Made by a program: the position numbers and the translations under genes
The notes under the pieces: generated by a model
What the model was told of the DNA's origin: nothing
Databases searched by the model: none
The model's input: only the letters and a program-made list of their open reading frames with translations
Part shown: piece after piece, positions 21,360 to 31,047 of the stretch
Numbering within the stretch: the stretch's first letter is position 1
How the letters are laid out: each line of letters begins with the position of its first letter
Assembly: GCA_963682025.1 (NCBI GenBank)
Contig: OY821521.1
Location: forward strand, 167,523,209 to 167,587,208
From: Cordilura impudica
Lineage: Eukaryota > Arthropoda > Insecta > Diptera > Scathophagidae
Length of the DNA: 64,000 bases
Reading direction: 5' to 3'

Positions 21360-22157
21360 CCTTTATATTAACTCGTAGTGTCTGCTTGCCGAAAAAATTT
21401 TGGGTCGATTTCAACCCCTTTCCCGTGACCCAATCGATCTGAAACTTTGCAGACAGGCTCGTGCCAATGACAGAAATGATCTGGTAAAATTTTTTAGTGC
21501 TGCCAAAACAATGGAAACTTTTAAATTTTTCTACCAAAGTTAATAAAAAAATGTAAAAGGGTTAGTTTTTATTATATTATTACCACAACGACCACAAAAA
21601 CAACAAGTCCAGCTATGACAACAACACAACATTTAGAATAACAACAAAAACAATATAGAAATATCATATTTTTCATTTTTTTTTTTTACTTTTTTTAGAG
21701 ATTTCCCTGAACCTGTTCCACCGATTTCAATGCTTTTTGAAACAGAAATCTTCCCATGAATTTGTTGAATCATTCCCACTAAAAACGATTACCTTGGATA
21801 TCCTATTGAGGGTGTGATCGTGACAAGAACAACAAAGAAAATTACATTTTTTCAAGACTTTTTTATTCTTCATTCAAATCTCAGGCCCTAATCGATCGAT
21901 TTGGACGATTTTAAATAGCAAACTTCTCAGGATGTTAGTGAATCACGTTTTATACCAACGAGGACCCTAGCTTCCCGATTGATGCCGTCATCGTGATTTC
22001 CACAGACGGACAGACGGACATCGCTATATCAACCCCGGTTGTTATAAGGATCACAAATATATATATTTTATGGGGTTCAAAAATTGTTTTCTAATTATTA
22101 CAAACGGAATGACATACTTATATATACTCTCTGCACACTGGAGTGGAGCGTATAAAA
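21360..22157 (-). mobile_element. DINE-type element (third family), decayed
   Basis: The right end, ACTCTCTGCACACTGGAGTG then GAGCGTATAAAA, read on the minus strand, gives the TTTTATACGCTCCACTCCAG start typical of DINE-1-like ends. Inside are ACAGACGGACAGACGGACAT (microsatellite core), ATATATTTTATGGGG and CATCGCTATATC. Related copies lie at 36900-37190 and 38130-38475. The CCAATCGATCTGAAACTT phrase near 21425 links it to the minisatellite at 11.5-12.2 kb. Its left end is uncertain. Confidence 0.6.
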
Positions 22158-22815
22158 AGAAAATGTCTCAGACGCAGGCCACTTAATTAATATATGGTTT
22201 GTTTTATGAAGATTCCGAAATAATTTTGGCTCAGTGAATTTTTTTTTTTCAAAATTTTTCACATTTCTTCCAAATGCCGCACAAATGCCTATTATGTGAA
22301 TGGTTTCTGTAGAGGCGGCTCTAATTTAATGTCGGACATGTTAAAGCTGCTCATTCTAAAAGAATTTTTACAATGATATTAGAATTTTTTTTTTTTTTTT
22401 GATCAAATTAACACAATCTCTTTTCCAATCTCTACCTTCCGACATTTTCTAAAGGGTATCACAATGGGCCATATGGCCTCCGAGTGTAATCGCCTTTGGC
22501 CGGTTAACCCATCTAATCTAACCTAACCTAACATATTCTAGTCTTGATTTGATTAAACTGATGACGTATTTCTTTATTTTCTTTATTCGCATTTGTTCGG
22601 ATTTTAGCTGGATTTTTCCGAAGTGAGAACTCTATATTTTACATATGGCCATTATGGGCATCAAACATTAATTTATGTCAAGATCAAAATGAATCAAAAG
22701 ATTTTGGTTTTTCCTCAAATTTTAAGATCTTCAGATTTTGTAGGCTTTCATTAGCTTTCAAGCGATATACAACATTATATACATTGCTCGGAGTGATAGC
22801 TCTATATTAAGATAA
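22158..22815. other. Unassigned, with a CTAACC-type run (about 22510-22530)
   Basis: The segment ends in TCTAATCTAACCTAACCTAA; similar CTAACCTAA runs occur near 45065. Possibly the tail of a short element; no body could be defined. Confidence 0.35.
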
Positions 22816-22816
22816 T

Positions 22817-23366
22817 TAAGAAAATTATAGTCGGTGTAGACAGACTATGTGATACCCTATACCATACGTTTAGAGAAGTGGTGTTATGTCCAACTGATTG
22901 GGTATAGAAAATAAACATAAACCAAATCTGAATAGAATTTTTATAACTTTTTTTTGCCTGCAGTTCTGAAAAACTTCATATCGGATGCTATATTTGTATG
23001 GGGACTAGGTCAAAAAATGGACCTATCCTGACCATATTTGGCAAAGTCACTTATTTTTACAAAAACATAAAACAACCAAATTTGAGAAATATCTGTGCAA
23101 TATTTTTGTTTTTTGATAGATTCAAGTGAAGATCGGGAATAAATTTCATATGGAGGCCATGACTAAGAACGGTTTCTTTTTGAACTACTGATAAATGGAT
23201 GAAATAAACATACAAAAACCCAATTCGATTGAGATCTATGTGGATAATTTGTATATTATGGCAATTTAAGTCGATTTCATAGGGGTTATTTGTATGGGGA
23301 CTAGGTCTCAACCGATTTCAATAGCATTCATCCTATAGCCTTATGAGCTTATATAATTGATTTTAT
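22817..23366 (-). mobile_element. HINE, copy H5, truncated by Helitron R4
   Basis: Starts TAAGAAAATTATAGTCGG with hairpin remnant and ACCCTATACCATACGTTTAG, continues through the standard body and stops near 23366, just before the Helitron start at 23376. The terminus with the CCACTATGTGG palindrome is missing. Confidence 0.75.
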
Positions 23367-23375
23367 CAATATATA

Positions 23376-23731
23376 TCTATAATATTAATAGGCTAGGCGA
23401 TTTCTTGTGACCGATGTTTTGTTCTACCGTTTTATCCCGATTTTGACCAAACGTATATTATTTGAAAGGTATTTCTTTTTAGCCGTTTTGCAGATTTACA
23501 AATTTTTAAATTTTTTCCTTTATTTTGAGTAAATTGCGTTTAAAGCTGCTACTAACACACATGTAAAATTATACATACTATGTGTACTAAATTTGTTAAT
23601 GTGTTTGTTAAAGAGTTGTTTATCTTCATTCACAATAATAAATCATAAAAGTGTAGGTTTGTGAATTGGCTAAGTTGAAAAAAAAGGTTCCCACAAATTA
23701 CACTCGAAAATCGAGCGCTGGAATCTGCAAG
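23376..23731 (+). mobile_element. Non-autonomous Helitron, copy R4
   Basis: Begins A|TCTATAATATTAATAGGC and ends with hairpin CTCGAAAATCGAG, spacer CGCTGGAATCTG and CAAG (a one-base change from CTAG). Plus-strand orientation. Confidence 0.85.
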
Positions 23732-25519
23732 TTCATATTAACGGCCTGTTGTTTGGTTAGAAAGTTTACATGGAAAATAATAACCTTAATTTGAGCCCAA
23801 TTTTTCTAAGAAATTTAAAAAAAATTTTTTTCTTTTTGTTTGTTTTTTCTTTCCGCCGTTGACAGGCTTTTGTGTAAGTAAGCCACTACTTTATGTCAAA
23901 TAAAATAAAAACAATTTTTATAATTATTTTAAATTTTTTGCATATTATGTTACAAATATTACAAATAATATGAAAAAAGACGAACTTTTAGTTAATTTGA
24001 AACACTATCTTAATAACAAAAGACATTTTAAATTAATAACACTTGAGGACAAGACAATCATAATTTTATGAAAGACGAAACAAAAACACCTAAATGAATA
24101 TTTCCCCTATACGAGTATTATTAAGAACTTCAAACATTTAACACATACCGAGTGCCGTACCGTATATACTTGAGTTGTACCCCTTTTTATGTTGTAACCC
24201 CAAGGGAACTCCATAATACGTGCATACTCTTAACGAAAAACAAGCCTACTTAGAATAAAAATATATACATACATATATTTAAATAAAAAAATAACCCCCA
24301 TTTTGAATAAAAATAAACTGTGAAAGACATCTACTTAGCAATTTATGTGTGTGTGTACTTGTTAACTGTCAAATGAACGCACACCGGATGATACACTTTT
24401 TCTTTTTTTTTTTTTTGTTTTGTCTTGAAGCCAGACAATTTAGCTAGAAAAATACAAACTCAGTATTATTTTGCAAAAACAGAAAGAAGCAAAAAATTAC
24501 ATGATTAACCTTTTTGTGAAAAAAAAAAATAAAGAAAAATTTAAAAGCCGTATTTTGTTATCCACAACATACAAATATACAACAACCTAGACTATGAGAT
24601 ACTTGAGAACAACGACAACAACAACTTCACCTTTAAAATACTTCAAATCACACCATCAAGCATGAGGGGAACCCGACAGTCACTTGCATAATGAAATGAA
24701 CTTTGTTACCCTTGAATACGAGTACTGGAAGGTTTATTCATATAGAAAATTATTATGAGTTAAAAAATTTTATTTTTTTGTTTTTATTTTTTTTTTTAAT
24801 AAAGGGAAGATTTTTTCATTCATATTTAAGATAGGTCTGGTTTGGCTCTTGATGAAATAATGCAAAAAAAAAAAAAGGACACATGTGTAAAAATTTACCC
24901 TTTTTATTTGTGAATGAAAATAAAATTTATTTAATACAATTTGTGATGAATAGTAAGAAAAACTGAATTAATTTCCAACAAATTTGTGATGATGAATGAA
25001 TAAAACTCTTAGATGAAGGATAATTTTATCAAAAAAAAAAAAGGGAAAACATTCATTTTTAGCCTTGATTTTTTTGCAACATTTATATCGAAAGCAGTAA
25101 ATATTTCGTTTACTACTTGTACCTCTAAATGTTAGTTTGTTATTATAAAGGTTTTCATTAAATTAACCGCTCCCACTAAGAAAAATGCAGTGTGCATATT
25201 TGGATGCCTCACTAGTCATAACGTTTAACTCCACTTTATGATTTATGAAAATTTTAGTATGAAATCGCTTGGTTAGCGGCTGACTTTTTATATTGAAAAC
25301 ATACATCTCTAATACTTAGCTGATGTTAAGTGATGTTGTTAATTTCGATTATTAAAGAAATTTGTTTTAAATTTTAATAAATCAGAAAGTGAAGTTGAAC
25401 GATTTAGCAAGTAAGGCATCTATCTGTCTGTATCCATAAATTATTTTATTTCAAACTAAATCCTAAAGCGGAGGTCAAACGATTCTGTAGTAATGTTCCA
25501 ATAATACTAGCCAAGTATA
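23732..25519. other. AT-rich stretch with one diverged dispersed repeat
   Basis: Mostly unrecognised. The segment about 25195-25420 (GATTTATGAAAATTTTAGTATG, AAACATACATCTCTAATA) is a diverged relative of 42505-42760. No gene is visible. Confidence 0.4.
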
Positions 25520-25731
25520 TAAAGAAAGAATTTCGAAAAGTAAAAAAAGGAACAACGTGTTTAAATTCTGCTTTAGTTTTTATTAGTGATTCAGTATATA
25601 GAGAAAAATAGTAAGGTTGTAAAAAAATAAAATGTTAAGATAGTCAATTGAGTGTTTCATAAAATACAAGTATTTATGATTTACACTTATAATAAATGAA
25701 TGTTATGTAACTAATCCAGTACTCGTCCTCA
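25520..25731 (-). repeat. copia 3' LTR
   Basis: Shares AAGAAAGAATTTCGAAAAGT, then TAAATTCTGCTTTAGTTTTT and further blocks with the LTR at 28230-28472; it is about 30 bp shorter because of an indel near the TG end. In coding orientation it starts TGAGGACG. Confidence 0.88.
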
Positions 25732-25779
25732 TTCACTTAAGTTGCATTTAATACGAAAATAACAAATGTTTGTTCAACG

Positions 25780-27470
25780 CTAATGGCTTCGTTAAGATTT
25801 CGGCTATCATCTCATTTGTGGGACACTATCTACACGTTCTGGTACCTTTCTTCACTAATTTCTTCGTTAATTTAAATTTTGTATCCATGTGCTTTGTCCT
25901 GAAAGAGAATTTGTCATCATTTAAAATACGTAAGGCGCTTTGGTTATCATTAAAAATTGTTGTTGATTCTATAATAGGTAGTTGGAAGTCTTCTAAAAGA
26001 TTGCTTTATCCTTGTAATTTCTTTAGCAGCTTCTGACAATGAAATATATTCTGCATCACAAGTGGAAGAAGCAACAAGAGTTTGTTTCTGACAGGAGCAC
26101 GATATAGTGTCTCCATTATAAAAACTTTTTCTTCCACTATTGGATTTTCTTTCAGTCTTTTCTTCTGCCCAATTTTCATTAGCATAACCGATTAACTGTT
26201 GATCTTGGTTTGAGTTGCTTAAGTTCAATTTAAACTCAATTGTTGAATTTAGATATCTTAAAACACGTTTGCATTGGAGCCAGTCCTCATTTGTTGGTTT
26301 TGTAACCTTTTGCGCTAAAATGCTCACTGGTGCTGAAATGTCTGGTCGGGTATTTACAGAAATGTATAAAAGGTGTCCAATTAATTTGCGATATTTTAAA
26401 TTATTTTCAAGATAAGTTGGATCTCCTCCTTTTCCATAATTTAACTCCATTGGGGTTTTGACTGGTTTTGCGTCTTGAAGACAAAATTCTTGAATTGTTC
26501 TTGTTATGTAATTTGATTGGCAAAGTTGAAAATTACCATCACACTCCTTTAATATTTCGATTCCCAAATAATGTTTTATTTCCCCCAAATTTTGTATAAC
26601 AAATTGCCTTGACAATGAAGTTCTAATAAACGGTATTTGTATTTTGTGTACGACAAAATATAATAAAATTTCTAAACGATTTTTCTACTTTTGATTTTTT
26701 GAAATTAATTCTACAACAGTAAAATTTCAGTAGTCATCAATTAATGTAACCACGTACATTTTTCCAGATGGAGTAGCAGTTTGCATTGGCCCGCACACAT
26801 CCGTATGTATTTACTAAATGATTGTTTTGGAAATGGTAGTCGAATTATTTTCCCTTTAGCACACGTTTCGCAAATTTCTTTTATACCACAGTCAACAATT
26901 TTTAAGTCTTCAACTTGATTTTCTGCAAACATTTTTCGAATATCCTCAGGATCACGATGTCCAAGTTTACGATGCCATTGATGAATACAATTTTCATTAT
27001 GTTTTACAAAAGCGTTTAGTTATTGTATCAAGTGTACGGAAAACATAAATATCTCCACCAATATCTCCGATACCAACATTATTCTTGTTTAAATTAATGT
27101 AACAAAGATCCTTCTTAAAATAAACCTCATAACCAGTTTCAGTTAGCCGCCTTACAGAAAGTATATTACCACCCAACGTTGGAGCATATAACACCTCTTT
27201 ACAAAAATATTTGTGTTGACTACCGTATTCGTCACATAGCGTTAACTCACCTCACCCAATACCTTCAATAGCAACAGTTTCTCCATTTGCCATTTCAGTT
27301 GAACTTTTATAGGTTTTATCTAATTTTGTACAAAATTGTACATCATTTGCTGCATGTCGAGTCGCTCCGGAATCAACCAACCAACAATATTTTGTATTCT
27401 CACCAAGTTTAAAAAGAAAGTCATTTGAGTTTGATATTTCTTCAACACAATTTACTTTGTTTGTGTATTT
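25780..27470 (-). pseudogene. copia pol remnant: protease, integrase N-terminus, reverse transcriptase/RNase H C-terminus
   Basis: Minus-strand blocks: CWLVDSGATRHAAN (protease DSG, about 27395-27350), GNILSVRRLTETGYEV (26997-27194), WHRKLGHRDPEDIRKM with CETCAKGK (HHCC zinc site of integrase, about 26990-26850), HTDVCGPMQT (first integrase Asp, about 26815) and VTLIDDY followed by a stop. A junction near 26640 leads to QFVIQNLGEIKHYLGIEI and the RNase H region with CDAEYISLSEAAKE (25950-26615). After a frameshift, DNQSALRIL and AEILTKPLA (to about 25780) end the polyprotein. The YVDD reverse transcriptase active site is within the deleted part, so the copy cannot copy itself. Confidence 0.88.
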
Positions 27471-27479
27471 TCCAGGTTC

Positions 27480-28114
27480 TTGTTTTAATTGTCAATTTTT
27501 ATATTTGGCACAGTTTTTCTTTTGATGCCCTGGCTTTTTACAGAAGTAACAGACACCAGCAGGTTTCGCCATAACTTTGAAAACAGTATCATTTCCACCA
27601 TCACTTGTATGCAATCGTCTTTCAAATTCAGCAATTACTCTTTGTTGAACTAAAGCAAACCTTATTTCATCTTCTTTGCGTGATTCAAGTGAAGTTATAA
27701 GAGTATCATAACCTCATGGCATACTACTTAAAAGCATAGCCGCACACCATTTATCTGACAAACCGTCTTCACAAATATCACGCAGTTTTGTAAACAAATC
27801 TTTCATCATGCTAATATGTGCAACAGCATTTCCGTCTTCTTCGAGTTTTAGACTGCATATTGACCGCATCAAATAAATTTTATTGCTAAGTGTATTCTTT
27901 TCATTGTGCTTCTAGCTTCATCATCTTGGCTTTCCCAATCATCAACTTCGGCCTGATTTAAAACAACACCTTTATCCACTTTAGTTTGTGGACAACATCC
28001 CTCAATAACACGTTTCCATAGACCTTGTTTTCTTAGAAGTAGTTCCATTCTAAAATTCCAATTAGCGTAATTGTCCTTGTTTAGCTTGGAAAATTTTGGC
28101 TTAGCGTCCGCCAT
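27480..28114 (-). pseudogene. copia gag remnant with a zinc knuckle
   Basis: The start MADAKPKFSKLNKDNYANWN (Met at 28114) is a typical copia Gag N-terminus. After frameshifts the nucleocapsid knuckle CYFCKKPGHQKKNC (CX2CX4HX4C) reads at about 27550-27505. An in-frame stop follows soon after. Gag would package the element RNA into particles. Confidence 0.82.
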
Positions 28115-28218
28115 TTTGTAGAAATTTTTCCTTATTTGACAAAATAATAAAAACTAAACTTTTATTAAAACTTCAACTCCTTAGTATCAAATTCTTTTTC
28201 TTTTTTTTTCCCTTTAAT

Positions 28219-28229
28219 GGCACATAACC
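28219..28229 (-). promoter_or_regulatory. copia primer binding site
   Basis: Directly downstream of the 5' LTR in coding orientation lies GGTTATGTGCC, close to the copia primer site that pairs with an internal part of initiator tRNA-Met. This is from memory of the family and is not computed. Confidence 0.55.
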
Positions 28230-28472
28230 TGAAGAAAGAATTTCGAAAAGTAAAAAAAGGAACAACGTGTTTAAATTCTGCTTTAGTTTTTATTAGTGAT
28301 TCAGTATATAGAGAAAAATACTAAGATTGTAAAAAAATAAAATGTTAAGATTGTTAATTGGGTGATTTATAAAACACAAGTATTTATGATTTACACTTAA
28401 AATTAAGTATACAATACTAATATAATAAATATAAGTGTATGTTATTTAACTAATCCAATAGTATCAGCCTCA
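28230..28472 (-). repeat. copia 5' LTR
   Basis: 243 bp, in coding orientation TGAGGCTGATAC...TTTCTTCA. It matches the LTR at 25520-25731 with substitutions and one ~30-bp indel. Confidence 0.88.
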
Positions 28473-28539
28473 ATGGGCTATTTTTGGATAAGAGAACGGG
28501 AAAGCATTCGGTTAAATGCAAAAAAGTCTCATAAAATAA

Positions 28540-28985
28540 AAGTATTTTTTTTTAAGTGCCATTTATTTAAAAATTTAATTTTTTTCAAAAAGTTCTTTTA
28601 AAAAAAAAATTTTTTTTTTTAAACACCGTCATTTTTTAAAAATATATCTATTTTAAAAAGTAACTTATTTTGTAAAATACCTTTTTATTAAAAAAGAACC
28701 TTTTATTAAATAGTACCTTTTTTAGCAAATATATTAAAAAAAATTTTTTAAGCCTCTTCTTTTAAAAAAGAGCATTTCTAAAAAAAATGTATATTCTTAA
28801 AAAATTAGAATACCTTTTATTAGAAAGTAATTTCTTAAGTATCTTTATTTAAAATTATCCTTTTTAAGAAATCATATTTTGTTGATAAATTAACTTTTTT
28901 AAATAAAAGTACCTTTTCCTAAAAAAAAGTAACTTTTGAATAAGAAAGCCCCTTTTATTGAAAAAAATTATTTTATTAAAAAATA
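28540..28985. repeat. Degenerate AT-rich array (ACCTTTTATTAAAAA-type), left piece
   Basis: Imperfect ~18-25-bp units of the form ACCTTTTATTAAAAAAGT. The same array type resumes at 33440-33905, on the far side of the RTE element, so the RTE inserted into it. Confidence 0.7.
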
Positions 28986-29435
28986 TATATTATTATTATT
29001 TATTTTAGTATTCCATCAGGAACATAGACTATTTACATAGAATCTCCATTGTTATCTACTAATTGCTAAAGAACGTAATTCATTGAAAGATTTGCCGGTT
29101 CCACTTTGCACTGTCCGCCTCCATGTAGTTTTTGGGCGTCTGCGTCGTCGTGTGCCTTGTGGATTCCATTCAATTGTTGCATGGCAGATTTCGTCGCAGG
29201 GTTTTCTTAGGGTGTGACCTAGCCATGTAAGTTTTCGCCGTCGTATTTGGGTATTAATGTCATCTTGATGTGCAAGTTGGTGCAGATCATCGTTAGTGAT
29301 TATTCGAGGCCATCATAATCTAAAGATGTTTCCCAAGCATCTATTGGTAAAGGTTTGTAGCTTGCTTTTGATTTTTGTAGTGACAAGCTATGTCTCTGAA
29401 CCATACAGCAAAACAGATTTAACGCATGCATTATA

Positions 29436-29660
29436 CAGTGTTGCGCAAAACAAAAGCAACAAAATGTACTCCAGACTATAAATACATAATTTTCATAAAA
29501 CAAAATATTTAAAACAAAGATTACTATTTATTTTCACAGAGGTATTATTAAGCTATAAAACCAATACATTACAACAACAACAACAATTGCTTTTAAAACA
29601 AATATGAAAAAATGTACAGCAGAGTCGGAATTCACTTGCGCAAAGCAATAGCAACAAAAT
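29436..29660. repeat. Left TIR of the Tc1-like element
   Basis: Near-exact inverted copy of 30828-31047, with a few differences such as AGCTATAAAACC against GGTTTTACAGCT. Confidence 0.88.
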
Positions 29661-30769
29661 CAATATTTTGTGTATCTGCCCTTGTTTTTAATAACATCTT
29701 CGCACCTTTTTGGCATCGAGGCAACTAATGAATAAAAACAATCCTCCGGAAGGTTTTCCCACTCAGTTTTCAACTTGTTTAATAGCTCCTCTTTGTTGGA
29801 AAACCGATGTCCTGCCACTCGCCTTTTAAGGATGCCAAAAAGGTTTTCAATAGGATTCAAATCAGGTGATTGTGCCGGCCAATCAAGAGTTTGAATCCTA
29901 TTGTTTGTTAGCCACTCCTTTGTAACTTTCGATGTGTGTTTCGGGTGGTAGCATTCGGTGTTCTAGTATGGCTCGATATCCCTTACCGTTCATTATTCCA
30001 TCTATTTTATGAAATGGACCAGGTCCTTGAGCCGAAAAGCATGTCCACACCATTATATTTCCACCACCATGCTTTGCAGTGACGAGAATGCTCTTGGTTT
30101 TAAGACGTTGTCCTCTGTGTCTCCTGACGGTCTGCATTCCATCCGATTGAATTAGATTAAATTTAGATTCATCGCTAAACAGTACTGTTCTCCACTTATT
30201 TACTGACTAATTGCGATGTGTTTTAGCAAATTTTAACCTTTTACAAAGAAATAATTTTAATATTAATAAAGCATTACACTAAAAATAAAAACTCACCTAT
30301 TTTTTACATGCCTTCTTGTAAGCAATGGTTTTTTGGCTGGTCTGTAACTTTTTAAATCATTTTCTACAGCCCGTCTTCGTACTGTACTGTGATGAATATT
30401 CAGTTTTAAAGATGTTACAATTGTTTTTGATGAAATAAACGGATCTTTTTTTATCATCTTAACAATTTCACGGTCAGTTCGAGTTGAAGTTTTTCGAGGT
30501 CTTCCACCTAAATGTTTAGTTTTTACTTCTCCTGTCTGCCGATACTTCTTTATCAACCGGCAAATGCACGATCTATTAATTTTAAATTTTTTTGCTATCT
30601 TTGATTGCTTCATACCACCTAGAAAGTCATTAATTATTTCACTTTTTAATTTGTCTCCAAACTTTTCCCTCGCCATGTTCTTAACGTCGTTAATATGCAA
30701 AGATCGTTCACAAACTGAATCGAATATTGCACAAATTGAAAGTATTTTATAGCAGCTTCTCAAAAACAT
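29660..30769 (-). pseudogene. Tc1-like transposase, DD34E family, with a predicted 59-bp intron and a lost second Asp
   Basis: The likely start is the Met at 30676 (MAREKFGDKLKSEI). The paired helix-turn-helix follows, with SKIAKKFKINRSCICRLI, a GGRPRKTS hook and STVRRRAVENDLKSYRPAKK. At RHVKNR the frame meets a stop, but a GTGAGT donor (30296-30291) and an AG acceptor (30239-30238) remove 59 bp and continue with LKFAKTHRN. Then FSDESKF (first Asp, about 30165), KHGGGNIMVWTCFSAQGPGP, PKHTSKVTKEWL (the QQDND block just before it is deleted) and SPDLNPIENLF with the catalytic Glu (about 29850), ending at KGRYTKY. It is inactive through the missing Asp, an in-frame stop and frameshifts. Confidence 0.85.
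30238..30296 (-). other. Predicted intron in the Tc1-like transposase
   Basis: Donor GTGAGTTTTT and acceptor TTTCTTTGTAAAAG are canonical. Splicing joins AAT AG to G TTA AAA TTT, restoring N-R-L-K-F-A-K, the usual linker after the DNA-binding domain. The intron is 59 bp; Minos has a 60-bp intron in a comparable region. Confidence 0.72.
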
Positions 30770-30827
30770 TGTAAAAGTACCGCTAGATCACATTCTTTTT
30801 AAACATATTCTCTTCTTTCTTTACTTT

Positions 30828-31047
30828 GTTGCTATTGCTTTGCGCAAGTGAATTCCGACTCTGCTGTACATTTTTTCATATTTGTTTTAAAAGCAATTGT
30901 TGTTGTTGTTGTAATGTATTGGTTTTACAGCTTAATAATACCTCTGTGAAAATAAATAGTAATCTTTGTTTTAAATATTTTGTTTTTATGAAAATTATGT
31001 ATTTATAGTCTGGAGTACATTTTGTTGCTTTTGTTTTGCGCAACACG
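30828..31047. repeat. Right TIR of the Tc1-like element
   Basis: Inverted partner of 29436-29660; the outer end reads TTTTGCGCAACACG. Confidence 0.88.

Larger units (their letters stand above)
25520..28472 (-). mobile_element. Ty1/copia LTR retrotransposon, internally deleted
   Basis: Two similar LTRs (25520-25731 and 28230-28472) enclose gag and pol remnants on the minus strand in copia order: gag, protease, integrase, then reverse transcriptase/RNase H. LTR ends are TG...CA in coding orientation (the outer CA is mutated in the left copy). Most of the integrase core and the reverse transcriptase palm are deleted near 26640. No matching 5-bp target duplication could be read. Confidence 0.9.
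29436..31047 (-). mobile_element. Tc1-like transposon with ~220-bp TIRs, inserted at TA in the RTE ORF
   Basis: The left end CAGTGTTGCGCAAAACAAAA lies after TA (29434-29435) and the right end mirrors it, GCGCAACACG before TA (31048-31049). The inverted arms run about 220 bp: GCAGAGTCGGAATTCACTTG at about 29620 mirrors 30838-30860. Removing the element joins KVHV to NACVKSVLLYG of the RTE protein. A CAGT start, TA target and ~220-bp arms fit Tc1 elements of the Minos/S type. Confidence 0.92.

Noticed and set aside
22500..22535. CTAACCTAACCTAA run as telomere-type repeat
   Set aside because: Only a few units, 5-6 bp and irregular; common at short interspersed sites in fly DNA.
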